A DNA stretch of 64,000 nucleotides from Algivirga pacifica (GCF_039543525.1 NZ_BAABJX010000017.1:62001-126000); one strand, 5' to 3'; numbered from the stretch's first letter, positions 24,869 to 33,851 are shown. Notes: generated by a model not told the origin, from the sequence alone. Numbers and translations: made by a program.

Positions 24869-26172
24869 CCAACCACAGATTGTCTTCTTGTTACAATATT
24901 ATACTTCTGCCATTCATCCTCACTGTGTTCTGTTAGCACATCCTTGATTTTTTGAGAAGGGTAGAAGCGTTCTTCTTCAGGGATTTCCGGAAGATCAGTA
25001 GGGTTGGCGTCCAGGATGAATAATTCGTTGGAGAGGGCGAAATGATTATTGATGTTAATTCCTTCTTTTCGATAACGTACCTTGACGTAGAAACGAAAAT
25101 CGTTGCCGATATACTTGGGATACCATTTGTTGTTGAGGTGTTGGTAAGAATAGTGGGCTTGTACTTTATCCAGGCTATAATTGAGGGATATACCAGCCAA
25201 ACGCATGGCACCTCTAACGGCTAATTTCCCTAGCCCTCTGCCAAAAGGAAGGACATGTTTCAAATATCTTTTGGGAATTTCAAAATCAAGGGAAGCAAAA
25301 GCATAGTTTTGCTCATCCAGCAGAATAGTGCCTTCAAACATTCCCAGATTCATCTTCCATCGTGGTTTAAAATGGATCTCCATGACTGTTCGACCTTGAT
25401 AATAGGTCAATCCCTTGTATTCAAAATGGTAATAATCCAGTTTGGTGGTATCTAGAAAAGAAACGATACGTCCTTCCATGTCTTCGTCTAACTGCATACC
25501 CTCTTTACGAATAATGTCTGATGTCAATAGGTCATGAGGGGTAAAGGCTTCAAAGTTCATAGAGTCCATATCTTCATCAAGCCCCCAATCAAGAGTAACA
25601 GAGTCTGATAAGTCTCTGGCCATGAGTACCCGGTATTGATTCTGTTTTAAAGTATCTTGGGTAGGTTGGTCAATAATATCGAGCAAGGCTTCTACATAGC
25701 CGGCATTTTGCTGATCAATCTTGGTTTGTGTCCTAAAAAAGCCTTTGAGCATTAGGGGATCACCAAAGTGATTTTCCGGAATCCTTCGTATAGCTTCCCA
25801 AACATACTCTCTCATATTGACGGGGCGTATCTCTACGGTAGAAAGCTCCACAACATAAGGCGCTAGCGTAATAATTTTGTCTTTCAGTTCGGTTAAGGGA
25901 ACTTTTGTAGTTTGAAAGCTAGTTGCAGAAATTTTTACGTAGGTATAGGAATGCCCTTCAGGAAGGGATATACGGAAATACCCTTCTTCATTGCTAAAAG
26001 TACCTTTTCTACTTTCTCCCAAAAGAATATGGGCATAGGGTAAGGGAGCTTGAGTTTCTGCATCGAGGATTGTCCCAGTATACGTAACTTGTTGTGTTTT
26101 TCCTTGCTCGATATACCCGAAGCAGAGGAGTGAGAGCAGTAGGAATTTAATAGTATTGACGTTGATCATCAT
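24850..26172 (-). CDS. Exported protein with N-terminal carboxypeptidase-regulatory-like domain
   Basis: About 440 residues. I start at the first ATG of the pair MMINVNTIKFLLLS; a GTG five codons earlier is also in frame. Signal peptide ending GKTQQ, then a regulatory-like beta domain (about 27-105: TYTGTILDAETQAPLPYAHIL, GTFSNEEGYFRISLPEG). The rest is a long beta-rich domain with YYHFEYKGLTYYQGRTVMEI and YPKYIGNDFRFYVK, as in Bacteroidota CarboxypepD_reg-like (DUF5686-like) outer-membrane proteins of unknown role. Tail MKNEE derives from the heptad array. It may be read together with the nicotinamidase gene. Confidence 0.85.
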   Translation of the reverse strand: MMINVNTIKFLLLSLLCFGYIEQGKTQQVTYTGTILDAETQAPLPYAHILLGESRKGTFSNEEGYFRISLPEGHSYTYVKISATSFQTTKVPLTELKDKIITLAPYVVELSTVEIRPVNMREYVWEAIRRIPENHFGDPLMLKGFFRTQTKIDQQNAGYVEALLDIIDQPTQDTLKQNQYRVLMARDLSDSVTLDWGLDEDMDSMNFEAFTPHDLLTSDIIRKEGMQLDEDMEGRIVSFLDTTKLDYYHFEYKGLTYYQGRTVMEIHFKPRWKMNLGMFEGTILLDEQNYAFASLDFEIPKRYLKHVLPFGRGLGKLAVRGAMRLAGISLNYSLDKVQAHYSYQHLNNKWYPKYIGNDFRFYVKVRYRKEGININNHFALSNELFILDANPTDLPEIPEEERFYPSQKIKDVLTEHSEDEWQKYNIVTRRQSVVGMKNEE

Positions 26173-26276
26173 TCTTGAATTTGACACTGTGTAGTTTTGT
26201 ATTTATTAGTGATGTTATATTGTTATTAAAGTAATATGCTAATCAAAGTTATCAGAATTAAGATTATATAAAAACT

Positions 26277-27647
26277 ATGTTGCAAGCCGAATTAATCAGA
26301 AAATACAACGTTCCAGGACCTCGTTATACCAGTTACCCTACGGTACCTTATTGGGATAAGGCGCCTTTTACCGAAGCGCAATGGAAAGAACACGTGAAGA
26401 AAGCATTTCAGGTAAGTAACCAGAAAGACGGGATTAGTCTTTACCTTCATTTACCGTATTGTGAGAGCCTTTGTACGTTTTGTGCCTGCAACAAGAGAAT
26501 TACAAAAAATCATGGGGTAGAACTCCCTTATATAGAGACCTTATTACAGGAATGGAAGTTGTACCTGCAGCTTTTTGAAGGAGAGAAGCCTAGAATTCAG
26601 GAAATCCATCTTGGTGGAGGTACTCCAACCTTCTTCAGTCCAGAGCATCTAAAGCAGTTGATTCGTTCTATTTTGGAGACAAGTGAAGTGACGGATACGG
26701 CAGAATTCAGCTTTGAAGGACACCCTAAAAATACAACCAAAGAACATTTGGAGGCTTTGCATGAGGTAGGGTTTACCAGAGTGAGTTTTGGGATACAGGA
26801 CTTCGACCTGAAAGTACAGGAAATCATTAACCGTGTGCAGTCTTTTGAATCCGTAAAAGAAGTGACTGACAATGCAAGAGCAGCGGGGTATACCTCGGTT
26901 AACTATGACTTGATCTATGGACTTCCTTTCCAAACCAAGGAAAGTATTGTTGATACCATTGAAAAGGTGAAGTTATTGAAACCTGATCGTATTGCTTACT
27001 ATAGTTATGCCCATGTGCCTTGGATCGGACAAACAGGACAGCGTCGTTTTACCGAGGCAGATCTTCCTGCTGATGAGGAGAAGCGATTACTATACGAGCT
27101 AGGCAAGAAAATGCTGGAAGAGGCAGGGTATATTGAGATTGGAATGGATCATTTTGCCTTGAAGGAGGATAGCTTGTATAAGGCGACAGAATCCAAGTCA
27201 TTACATAGAAACTTTATGGGATACGCTGCCAATTATACTCAATTGATGATTGGGTTGGGCGTATCATCTATTTCTGATTCTTGGACAGCATTTGCTCAGA
27301 ATCATAAAAAAGTAGAGGATTATCAACAGGCTGTAGCCGAAGGACATATTCCGATTTATCGTGGACACCCACTAACGGAGGAAGACTTAATTCTGAGAAA
27401 ACATATCCTGGATGTGATGTGCCACTTCGAAACCTCATGGGAAAAAGAAGAGCAACAAGTAGGAATATTATTCGAAGCCAAGGAGCGTTTGACTGAGATG
27501 GAAAAAGATGGCTTGTTAGAAATAGGAGAGACCTCCTTAAGAGTGACAGATGCTGGTAAAGCCTTTGTAAGAAATATCTGTATGGCATTGGATGGCCGTA
27601 TGCTAAGAGCCAAGCCGGAGTCCAGAATCTTCTCACAAACCGTATAA
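26277..27647 (+). CDS. hemN: Oxygen-independent coproporphyrinogen III oxidase
   Basis: A 456-residue radical-SAM enzyme decarboxylating coproporphyrinogen III in heme synthesis without oxygen. The cluster motif CESLCTFCAC gives C62, C66, C69, with C71 following, as in HemN. HLGGGTPTFF and SFEGHP, FGIQDFD and MDHFAL are family blocks; residues about 370-455 form the C-terminal HemN winged region. Length equals that of E. coli HemN (457), separating it from the shorter HemW. Followed by a family A palindrome. Confidence 0.97.
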   Translation: MLQAELIRKYNVPGPRYTSYPTVPYWDKAPFTEAQWKEHVKKAFQVSNQKDGISLYLHLPYCESLCTFCACNKRITKNHGVELPYIETLLQEWKLYLQLFEGEKPRIQEIHLGGGTPTFFSPEHLKQLIRSILETSEVTDTAEFSFEGHPKNTTKEHLEALHEVGFTRVSFGIQDFDLKVQEIINRVQSFESVKEVTDNARAAGYTSVNYDLIYGLPFQTKESIVDTIEKVKLLKPDRIAYYSYAHVPWIGQTGQRRFTEADLPADEEKRLLYELGKKMLEEAGYIEIGMDHFALKEDSLYKATESKSLHRNFMGYAANYTQLMIGLGVSSISDSWTAFAQNHKKVEDYQQAVAEGHIPIYRGHPLTEEDLILRKHILDVMCHFETSWEKEEQQVGILFEAKERLTEMEKDGLLEIGETSLRVTDAGKAFVRNICMALDGRMLRAKPESRIFSQTV

Positions 27648-27652
27648 CTATT

Positions 27653-27842
27653 GTTGAGGCTGCTTACGCAGCTGGTTGAGTAGCACTACGTGCTGTTGAG
27701 AGGAGCTTCGCTCCGTTGAGACTTTATTTCATTATGCTTCGCTCTATGAAATATTATGAAGAAAAACTCAACTCACCGAAGGTGAAACTCAACAGCACGA
27801 AGTGCTACTCAACCAGCTGCGTAAGCGGCCTCAACGAAGTTT
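27653..27842. repeat. Large modular palindrome, family A
   Basis: The left arm has three modules: gctgc-ttac-gcagc, agcac-tac-gtgct, ggagc-ttc-gctcc, each followed by GTTGAG. The right arm, reversed, carries cacc-gaa-ggtg, agcac-gaa-gtgct, and gctgc-gtaa-gcggc, each with CTCAAC. Modules 1 and 2 pair with their partners; module 3 has been exchanged. The right end supplies the stop of the MazG-like gene. Confidence 0.88.
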
Positions 27843-28157
27843 TTCATTGTTTTTGTGTCGGTCAGCATCACGAATGCTTTTCTTCTCCAGATTTTTCTCC
27901 AAAGCATCTGTAAGATCGATACCGGTTTGATTCGCCAAGCACATCAGCACGAACAGTACATCAGCCATCTCATCCGCAAGATCCACTTCCTCATCTGATT
28001 TCTTAAAAGATTGCTCCCCATATTTTCTGGCCATAATACGGGCTACTTCTCCCACTTCCTCCATTAAGATAGCGGTGTTGGTCAGCTCATTAAAGTAACG
28101 TACACCAGTAGTGTTGATCCACTTGTCAATAATTTCTTGTGCTTCTTTAATTGTCAT
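27831..28157 (-). CDS. MazG-like nucleotide pyrophosphohydrolase
   Basis: A 108-residue all-alpha NTP pyrophosphohydrolase. Metal motifs EEVGEVARI and DLADEMADVLFVL match the ExxE...ExxD pattern of MazG-related dimeric enzymes, which clean up non-canonical NTPs. The last residues NNEKLR and the TGA stop come from the family A palindrome next to the gene, so the natural end may be DADRHK. Confidence 0.93.
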   Translation of the reverse strand: MTIKEAQEIIDKWINTTGVRYFNELTNTAILMEEVGEVARIMARKYGEQSFKKSDEEVDLADEMADVLFVLMCLANQTGIDLTDALEKNLEKKSIRDADRHKNNEKLR

Positions 28158-28171
28158 CGTTCTATTTTTTT

Positions 28172-28407
28172 GTAGTTGTTCATGCTGTTTAATTGCAGTT
28201 GCTTCGCAATTGCGTTCATATTGTTTAGTTGTTGTTTAATTTAAAAGTATAGTGTTTAAGGTTAACCTTTTCACTGCTTATCAGGATAATATACAGTTGA
28301 GAGGTGAGACGTAATGGGTTATCAGTTATAAACAATAAGCGATAACCAATAAACTATTTCAATCTTAACAACTATAGAATGTTTTAACAACTAAACATCA
28401 TGAACAA
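28172..28407. repeat. Family A palindrome with a family B element nested inside
   Basis: Outer arms: GTTCATGCTGTTTAATTGCA and the right-hand AACAACTAAACATCATGAAC. Between them lies a family B copy (TATAGTGTTTAAGGTTAACC ... ATAAGCGATAACCAATAAAC ... TTCAATCTTAACAACTATA). The left arm holds a gcagttgc-ttc-gcaattgc hairpin. The next gene's stop follows the right arm directly. Confidence 0.85.
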
Positions 28408-28411
28408 GCGT

Positions 28412-29677
28412 TTAGCTTCTTGCTAATGTGATCAGTGTAATTTCTGGAGGCATACCAATTCTACCAGCAATAGCGTGGTAACCAAAACCACGATTGACAT
28501 ACAAAAATTGCTTAGCCTCTTGGTATAGGCCGCCCCATCTTGGATAGGCATATTGAGACGGGCTCCATTTTAGTCCTGGAATCTCTACTCCAAACTGCAT
28601 TCCATGGGTGTGTCCTGAAAGGGTAAGATCAATATCAGTGTCCAATACTTCTCCATCCCAGTGAGAAGGATCGTGTGTCATTAGAATTTTAAATGGATGT
28701 TGCTCTGCGCCGTTAGAGGCTTTTTTCAAGTCTCCATACTTAGAGAATCGTCCTTTACCCCAGTTCTCAACACCAATTAGAGCGATTTCTTCTCCATCCT
28801 TTTGCAATATACGGTTTTCGTTAAGTAAAAGGTCAAAGCCCATGTCTCTATTGGCTTGCTTGACAGCTTCCAAATTGCGGTTACGATCCGCTTTATTTTC
28901 CCATTGTATATAGTCTCCATAGTCATGATTCCCTAAAATAGAGTACTTACCCACTTTGGCTTTCATCTGCCCAAGGATTTCCAACCAGCCGTCAGTTTCA
29001 TTGGCTAGGTTGTTTACTAAATCACCTGTGAAAAGAAGGATGTCAGCATCTAGTTGGTTAATCATCTTAACGGCTTTCTCTACAGAAGGGTGACCTAACG
29101 GAAAACTACCAATGTGAATGTCAGAAATATGGACTACTTTCATTCCCTCAAAGGCCTTCGGTAGGTTGGTGAATTTTAGTGTTTCCTTAACCACACGGAA
29201 GTCATACCTTCCCTTGATCATTCCATAGGCAATACTACCAAAGGGTACGCTGGCAATACCAGCTCCCAAGTAGGTTAAGAATTTCCCTCTACTGATGGTA
29301 TTTCCTTCAGGGTTAACGGAATTTGCAGAGGTGGTGAATTTCTTGTATAGGTTAATCGCCAAATAAGAAAGGTCTTCCATACCATGAAAAAGTACGAAAA
29401 TCAATTTGGAGAATAGGGACATTAGAATAAGGGAGTTGATCATAAAGAAGACGTGCGCTTCTCCTGGGACTCTGTAGCGCTCAAAATTGAGAAACTCCCA
29501 ACCCATAGCGAGATATACTCCTATGCTGAACACCCAGAATGCGATATGAATACCCCTACGACTTGCTTGATGTGTTAAATCAGCCGTGAGTGTACGTACT
29601 CCTTTAAAAGAGTATAGATCCAGTACTAATAGGATTATAAATAGGATAGCGGAAAAGATAATCATTCTTTCCTTCAT
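28412..29677 (-). CDS. Membrane-anchored metallophosphoesterase
   Basis: A 421-residue protein. Three N-terminal membrane segments at about 5-23, 42-60 and 78-100, then a short hydrophobic stretch (LGAGIASVPFGSIAYG), and a cytoplasmic or periplasmic calcineurin-like domain from about 165. Metal motifs: HISDIHIG, FTGDLVNN, LGNHDYGDY, THDPSHW and LSGHTHGMQFG, with the closing YVNRGFGYHA. This is the YkuE/YaeI (UDP-2,3-diacylglucosamine hydrolase-like/phosphodiesterase) group; the substrate cannot be told from sequence. Confidence 0.9.
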   Translation of the reverse strand: MKERMIIFSAILFIILLVLDLYSFKGVRTLTADLTHQASRRGIHIAFWVFSIGVYLAMGWEFLNFERYRVPGEAHVFFMINSLILMSLFSKLIFVLFHGMEDLSYLAINLYKKFTTSANSVNPEGNTISRGKFLTYLGAGIASVPFGSIAYGMIKGRYDFRVVKETLKFTNLPKAFEGMKVVHISDIHIGSFPLGHPSVEKAVKMINQLDADILLFTGDLVNNLANETDGWLEILGQMKAKVGKYSILGNHDYGDYIQWENKADRNRNLEAVKQANRDMGFDLLLNENRILQKDGEEIALIGVENWGKGRFSKYGDLKKASNGAEQHPFKILMTHDPSHWDGEVLDTDIDLTLSGHTHGMQFGVEIPGLKWSPSQYAYPRWGGLYQEAKQFLYVNRGFGYHAIAGRIGMPPEITLITLARS

Positions 29678-29927
29678 AATATGTTATGATTTATCATTGA
29701 TAATAATATCCCCAATATCAGGAATATAGAAACCTCAACGTGAGCAGCAGGAAAACAAATCGAAAACCTACAGACTACTTTTTAGTTATTAACTTGCGAG
29801 TGGCTTACCTTGTTGTAAATTCTATATAAATGAATGTAGAAGAATACTGTAGATTATAAGAATCTTAGGCATTTTATAACGGTATATAGAACAGAACGTT
29901 TGAAATTTAAGATTTATTAAGAAGCTG
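29678..29927. other. Intergenic region upstream of the metallophosphoesterase
   Basis: AT-rich promoter DNA between divergent genes. Nothing coding. A TTTTTAGTTATTAACTTG stretch and several poly-A/T tracts are seen, but no clear TAnnTTTG element. Confidence 0.35.
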
Positions 29928-30204
29928 TTCATGCTGTTTAATTGCAGTTACTTCGCAATTGCGTTCATATTGTTTAGTTGAATAATGTCAGCCCTTGCGT
30001 GATCACGGTCTGTAGAACAAGGGTTTGCAAAAAAAATAGTGTTTCGGGTACCTGTAAGGCTTATTTTATTTTTTATGAACAGGTATAAAACAACTAACAT
30101 ACGCCGTGTAGCGGTATGAACGAACGAAGCTCAATTAAATAATATGAACAGGTATAAAACAACTAAACAATATGAACGAGCGAAGCTCAATTAAACATCA
30201 TGAA
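29928..30204. repeat. Long family A palindrome directly upstream of cinA
   Basis: Left arm GTTCATGCTGTTTAATTGCA with a ttgc-like hairpin and GTTCATATTGTTTAGTTG; right arm AACAATATGAACGAGCGAAG and CTCAATTAAACATCATGAAC, plus a second internal copy AACGAACGAAGCTCAATTAA. The middle has a different insert (CCCTTGCGTGATCACG...AACAAGGG). It ends five bases before the cinA ATG, so it is part of its leader. Confidence 0.85.
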
Positions 30205-30209
30205 CATAA

Positions 30210-31460
30210 ATGAACGTATACGCTGAAATTATTACCATAGGAGATGAGATCTTATATGGACAAATTACCGATACTAACTCTCAATGGATTGGACAAGAGT
30301 TAGGAAAGATAGGCTTTAGAATTATTCGAAAGACGTCTATAGGTGATTCCCGTGAAGAGATATTGACGGCATTGAAAGAGGCTTCACAGCGAGCCGATGT
30401 GGTATTGACGACAGGAGGGTTGGGGCCAACTAAAGATGATATAACGAAACACACTTTTGCGGAGTATTTCAATGAGGAGTTGACATTTAGAGAAGAGGTG
30501 TTTACCCATATTGAAGCACTTTTTAAAGTAAAAGGAAGAGAAATTACGGAATTGAATAGGCAACAAGCTTATGTACCTGCGTTGGGGGAAGTCATCCATA
30601 ATGCTGTTGGAACAGCACCGGGGATGTGGTTTCCACAAGGAAGAAAAGTGTATGTTTCTATGCCGGGAGTCCCTCATGAAATGAAAAAAATGATGAGTGA
30701 TATTATTATCCCTCGATTACAGCAGCAGTTTCATACGCCTTTCATTTATCATAAAATGGTGCGTACGGTAGGGATTCCAGAATCTATATTAGCACAGCAA
30801 TTAGAGCATTGGGAAGATGCCTTGCCGGAGCATATTAAGCTGGCTTATTTGCCACGTTTAGGACAAGTCCGTCTTCGCTTAACAGCTACAGGGTTTGATC
30901 TGGAACAGTTGAAGATGGAAGTGGAAGAAGAGCTTTATAAGATTCGACCTTTGCTAGGAGAGAAGCTATATGCAGAGGAAGATATAGATCTAGAAGTACT
31001 TGTAGTAGAAAAATTAAAACAGAAGGGCTTGAAACTCGCTACAGCGGAGAGTTGTACAGGAGGGTTATTGGCAGATCAGATTACAAATATTCCCGGAGTA
31101 TCAGCAGTATATCAAGGAGGAATTGTCTCTTATAGCAATGAAGTGAAAATGTCTCAACTTGGAGTAAAGGAAGAAACCCTAAGGACCCATGGAGCGGTTA
31201 GTGAAGAAACGGCCCGTGAAATGGCAGAGCAAGTTCGTGAGCGTTATGGAGCTGATTTTGGTATTTCAACGACTGGTATCGCGGGACCTGATGGAGGGAC
31301 AGAAGAGAAGCCAGTAGGGACCATTTGGATTGCTTGTGCGACCCCAAAGGAGACTTATACACAATTACTACAATTGACTTCAGATCGTATATTAAATATT
31401 AATGCTACCGCTACAGCTGTATTGAAGTTGTTGTGGAAGCATATTGATACGATAGGGTAG
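30210..31460 (+). CDS. cinA: CinA-family protein (nicotinamide-nucleotide amidase)
   Basis: A 416-residue two-domain protein. N-terminal MoCF/COG1058 domain (1-170: TIGDEILYGQITDTN, TTGGLGPTKDD, GMWF), which hydrolyses ADP-ribose in studied members; C-terminal CinA/PncC domain (about 255-410: ESCTGGLLAD, GGIVSYSNEVK, GIAGPDGGTEEKPVGT), which deamidates NMN to NaMN. Both are complete. The gene leader is a long palindrome. With nicotinamidase at 24.2 kb it adds to NAD salvage, though the genes are not linked. Confidence 0.95.
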   Translation: MNVYAEIITIGDEILYGQITDTNSQWIGQELGKIGFRIIRKTSIGDSREEILTALKEASQRADVVLTTGGLGPTKDDITKHTFAEYFNEELTFREEVFTHIEALFKVKGREITELNRQQAYVPALGEVIHNAVGTAPGMWFPQGRKVYVSMPGVPHEMKKMMSDIIIPRLQQQFHTPFIYHKMVRTVGIPESILAQQLEHWEDALPEHIKLAYLPRLGQVRLRLTATGFDLEQLKMEVEEELYKIRPLLGEKLYAEEDIDLEVLVVEKLKQKGLKLATAESCTGGLLADQITNIPGVSAVYQGGIVSYSNEVKMSQLGVKEETLRTHGAVSEETAREMAEQVRERYGADFGISTTGIAGPDGGTEEKPVGTIWIACATPKETYTQLLQLTSDRILNINATATAVLKLLWKHIDTIG

Positions 31461-31481
31461 GCCTCTGTTCTTATCTATAAC

Positions 31482-31685
31482 TATCATACTACCAACTCGC
31501 TTTGTTGAATCGTTGAATTTCACCTTCGGTGAGTTGAATTGAGCTTCGCTCGTTGATTCGAGTTGAACTGTTAATTGAGGTGTTTCATTCAATCAACAGT
31601 TCAACTCGAATCAACTCACCGAAGGTGAAATTCAACAAGCAGCGTAAGCTGTCTCAACGATTCAACAAAGCGAGTTGGTAGTATG
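31482..31685. repeat. 200-bp family A palindrome
   Basis: Outer arms of more than 30 bp: ATCATACTACCAACTCGCTT through TTGTTGAATCGTTGAA, and back. Inside are cacc-ttc-ggtg, gagc-ttc-gctc and GATTCGAGTTGAACTGTT facing AACAGTTCAACTCGAATC; the right arm carries an additional gcagc-gtaa-gctgt module not in the left arm. The rest of the gap to 31879 is plain AT-rich leader. Confidence 0.9.
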
Positions 31686-31879
31686 ACGGTTTTTTATTCA
31701 ACTAGAGATCCCTATGTAATAGAATCAAACACTCTCTTCGAAAAAAAGCCTTATCTCTCTTATTTTTGGGAATTATTTATTTACCTGTGATTGTTTATCT
31801 CAGTAAGGATTAAAGATCACGAATTATTATATCTAAGGTGCTGTACCACATAGCACAGACTCCTAAAACTAAATAGTAT

Positions 31880-32506
31880 ATGACACTAAAAAATATCTCC
31901 ATTCCACTACACACGCTGGAAAATTCTTACACTTATGACGAATACCTTGAAGGCTTGGAGAATATGTTCTCCGATAACGGAGTAGCTGCTGAGAATGTTA
32001 TTGAGTATAGCGAAGAACAATTAAGGGAGTACACCAAATTGAACCTGACACGTATGCATCGTTATGACAAGACAACTGCCTTGTCAGAAGAGGTGCGTAA
32101 AGCAGCGCAAGGGCTGAACAAAGATTATATATGGGTTTTGATTACGGAAGGATGGTGTGGAGACGCTTCTCACTGTGTTCCAATTATCGCAGAAATTGCT
32201 GGAGTGACCCCTGCGGTGGATTTGAAGCTAGTGTTGAGGGATCAACATCCCAAGACCATGGATATGTTTTTGACGGATGGTAAACGTTCGATTCCTAAGT
32301 TAGCCATTATGACGGCTGATACGCATGAAGTGGTAGCAGTGTGGGGATCAAGACCACAAGAACTACAGGATTTGATTCCACAGTATAAAATTGATGCAGC
32401 CGATGATAAGACGGCTTTCCAGACCATGGTTCAAAAGTGGTACAATAAGGATAAAGGAAAGTCGCTGATGAAAGAGATGACAGCGCTTCTAAGTGAACTA
32501 GAGTAG
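31880..32506 (+). CDS. Thioredoxin-family protein (Bacteroidota type)
   Basis: A 208-residue cytoplasmic protein with a thioredoxin-like fold. The active-site segment is WVLITEGWCGDASHCVPI: the usual first Cys is kept but the second is six positions on (C-x5-C) rather than in CxxC. RSIPKLAIM carries the cis-proline. N-terminal 70 residues and the C-terminal KWYNKDKGKSLMKEM helix are extra. Such proteins are widespread in Bacteroidota with unknown function; normal thiol-disulfide exchange is doubtful. Confidence 0.88.
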   Translation: MTLKNISIPLHTLENSYTYDEYLEGLENMFSDNGVAAENVIEYSEEQLREYTKLNLTRMHRYDKTTALSEEVRKAAQGLNKDYIWVLITEGWCGDASHCVPIIAEIAGVTPAVDLKLVLRDQHPKTMDMFLTDGKRSIPKLAIMTADTHEVVAVWGSRPQELQDLIPQYKIDAADDKTAFQTMVQKWYNKDKGKSLMKEMTALLSELE

Positions 32507-32536
32507 TAAAAATATTATTTTGAAAACGAAACGAAG

Positions 32537-32568
32537 AGGTCATCAGGATTATTCCTGTTGGCCTTTTT
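32537..32568 (+). terminator. Terminator of the thioredoxin-like gene, overlapping the neighbouring gene end
   Basis: AGGTCA-t-CAGGA-ttat-TCCTG-t-TGGCCT followed by Ts. It runs through the stop codon of the convergent haemoglobin gene. Confidence 0.8.
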
Positions 32569-32956
32569 CGTTATGGCGTCGTTCATAGATTTTCATAAAC
32601 ATATAGGTCGACATATTGCGCGCCCTTCTTTTGGCTGCTTCAGCATTTTTACCTTTAAAAAGAGTATCTATGGTTTGAAACCATAATTGTAACCATCGTC
32701 CAAAGTGTTCCATAGAGATCGTTCCTTGCATTTGCTGGTCTACCTCTTGATGTACCTGATGTGGATTTCCTTTGTATTTTGGTTGGAAAAGGAGATTACT
32801 TTCCCAAAAGTCTGTCAGTAATTCTAGGTGTGTATCCCAATCATGGATAATATGGTTAAACACAGGACCTATAAGTTCATCTTCTCGAACACGTTCATAA
32901 AAGGAATGGACGAGTAAGGAAACATCCTGACGACTGTTGATATCTTGTTTTGTCAT
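32549..32956 (-). CDS. Group III truncated haemoglobin
   Basis: A 135-residue 2-on-2 globin. SFYERVREDELIGPVFNHII is the B/E helix start of group III, DWDTHLELLTDFWESNLL follows, and the proximal histidine is in MEHFGRWLQLW. The group III features (WESxLL, FxRWL) are plain. Role probably oxygen/NO or redox chemistry. Start ATG is followed by a conserved KQDINSRQDV helix. Single gene, convergent with the thioredoxin-like gene. Confidence 0.93.
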   Translation of the reverse strand: MTKQDINSRQDVSLLVHSFYERVREDELIGPVFNHIIHDWDTHLELLTDFWESNLLFQPKYKGNPHQVHQEVDQQMQGTISMEHFGRWLQLWFQTIDTLFKGKNAEAAKRRARNMSTYMFMKIYERRHNEKGQQE

Positions 32957-33092
32957 AGTGCAAAAATAATAGGTTTCCGGAATTATATATAGTTATTGTT
33001 TTCACAGGGCGGTGCTCTATACTACTTTTATATTCACAGGACGATGCACTGTACTATTTACCTATTACTTTTTACCTCTTACCTTTAATAAC

Positions 33093-33851
33093 ATGTGTTT
33101 GATAACTTTTGCCATAGAGCAGCACCCTAAATATAAATTAATACTTGTAGCCAACAGGGATGAATTTTTTGAACGTTCGACAGCTCCTTTATATGTATGG
33201 GAAGACTACCCTCATATTTTAGCCGGAAGAGACTTACAGGCAGGGGGTACATGGATGGGCGTCAATAATCAAGGAGCATTAGCGGCCTTAACGAATTATA
33301 GAGATATGGATGGACTGAAAAAAGAGGCTCCATCCCGAGGAGACTTAACGGCAGATTTTTTAAAGAGAGAGCAAGGGGCTTATTCTTATATAAAAGAAGT
33401 AAGTCAGAGGGCACACCAATATAACGGCTTTAATCTGTTGATTGGAGATAGTACAGGAATGTATTATGCTTCTAATTATACCAAAGGAGTTCGTCAATTA
33501 GACCCTGGAGTATATGGACTGAGTAATGCTTTACTGGATTCAGATTGGGTAAAAGTACAAGAAAGTAAAAGGCGATTGACTCAGGCGATACAACAGCATG
33601 AGTTATCTTTGGAGGATCTGGCAGCGTTATTAAAGGATACTACGCTGGCTGAGGATCATTATTTACCAAATACAGGAATGCCTTATGAGTGGGAGAAGAT
33701 TTTGTCCTCTATGTATATACAACCTTACCAAGGGTATGGTACACGTTGCTCTACGGTTATTTTACAAGACTATAATGAGCGTTGGGAAGTGATGGAGATA
33801 GGGTATGATGAGCAAATGCGAGAGGTGTATAGCGTGAAGAAGTCGTTCTAG
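33093..33851 (+). CDS. NRDE (TANGO2-like) family protein
   Basis: 252 residues from MCLITFAIEQ. An upstream in-frame ATG exists but would add 27 residues encoded by heptad-like repeat DNA and bury Cys2, the conserved N-terminal residue (Ntn-hydrolase-like nucleophile) of the family. The motif LVANRDEFFER gives the family name; GGTWMGVNNQGALAALTN and YGLSNALLDSDWVKV are conserved. Function is unknown in bacteria; eukaryotic TANGO2 is linked with heme or lipid handling. Confidence 0.92.
   Translation: MCLITFAIEQHPKYKLILVANRDEFFERSTAPLYVWEDYPHILAGRDLQAGGTWMGVNNQGALAALTNYRDMDGLKKEAPSRGDLTADFLKREQGAYSYIKEVSQRAHQYNGFNLLIGDSTGMYYASNYTKGVRQLDPGVYGLSNALLDSDWVKVQESKRRLTQAIQQHELSLEDLAALLKDTTLAEDHYLPNTGMPYEWEKILSSMYIQPYQGYGTRCSTVILQDYNERWEVMEIGYDEQMREVYSVKKSF

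Noticed and set aside
31482..31685. Long palindrome as an inverted-repeat transposon (MITE) with a transposase
   Set aside because: No transposase frame or clear target duplication seen; kept only as a repeat.
33012..33092. Longer start for the NRDE protein
   Set aside because: Adds a repeat-derived hydrophobic stretch and moves the conserved Cys2 away from the N-terminus.
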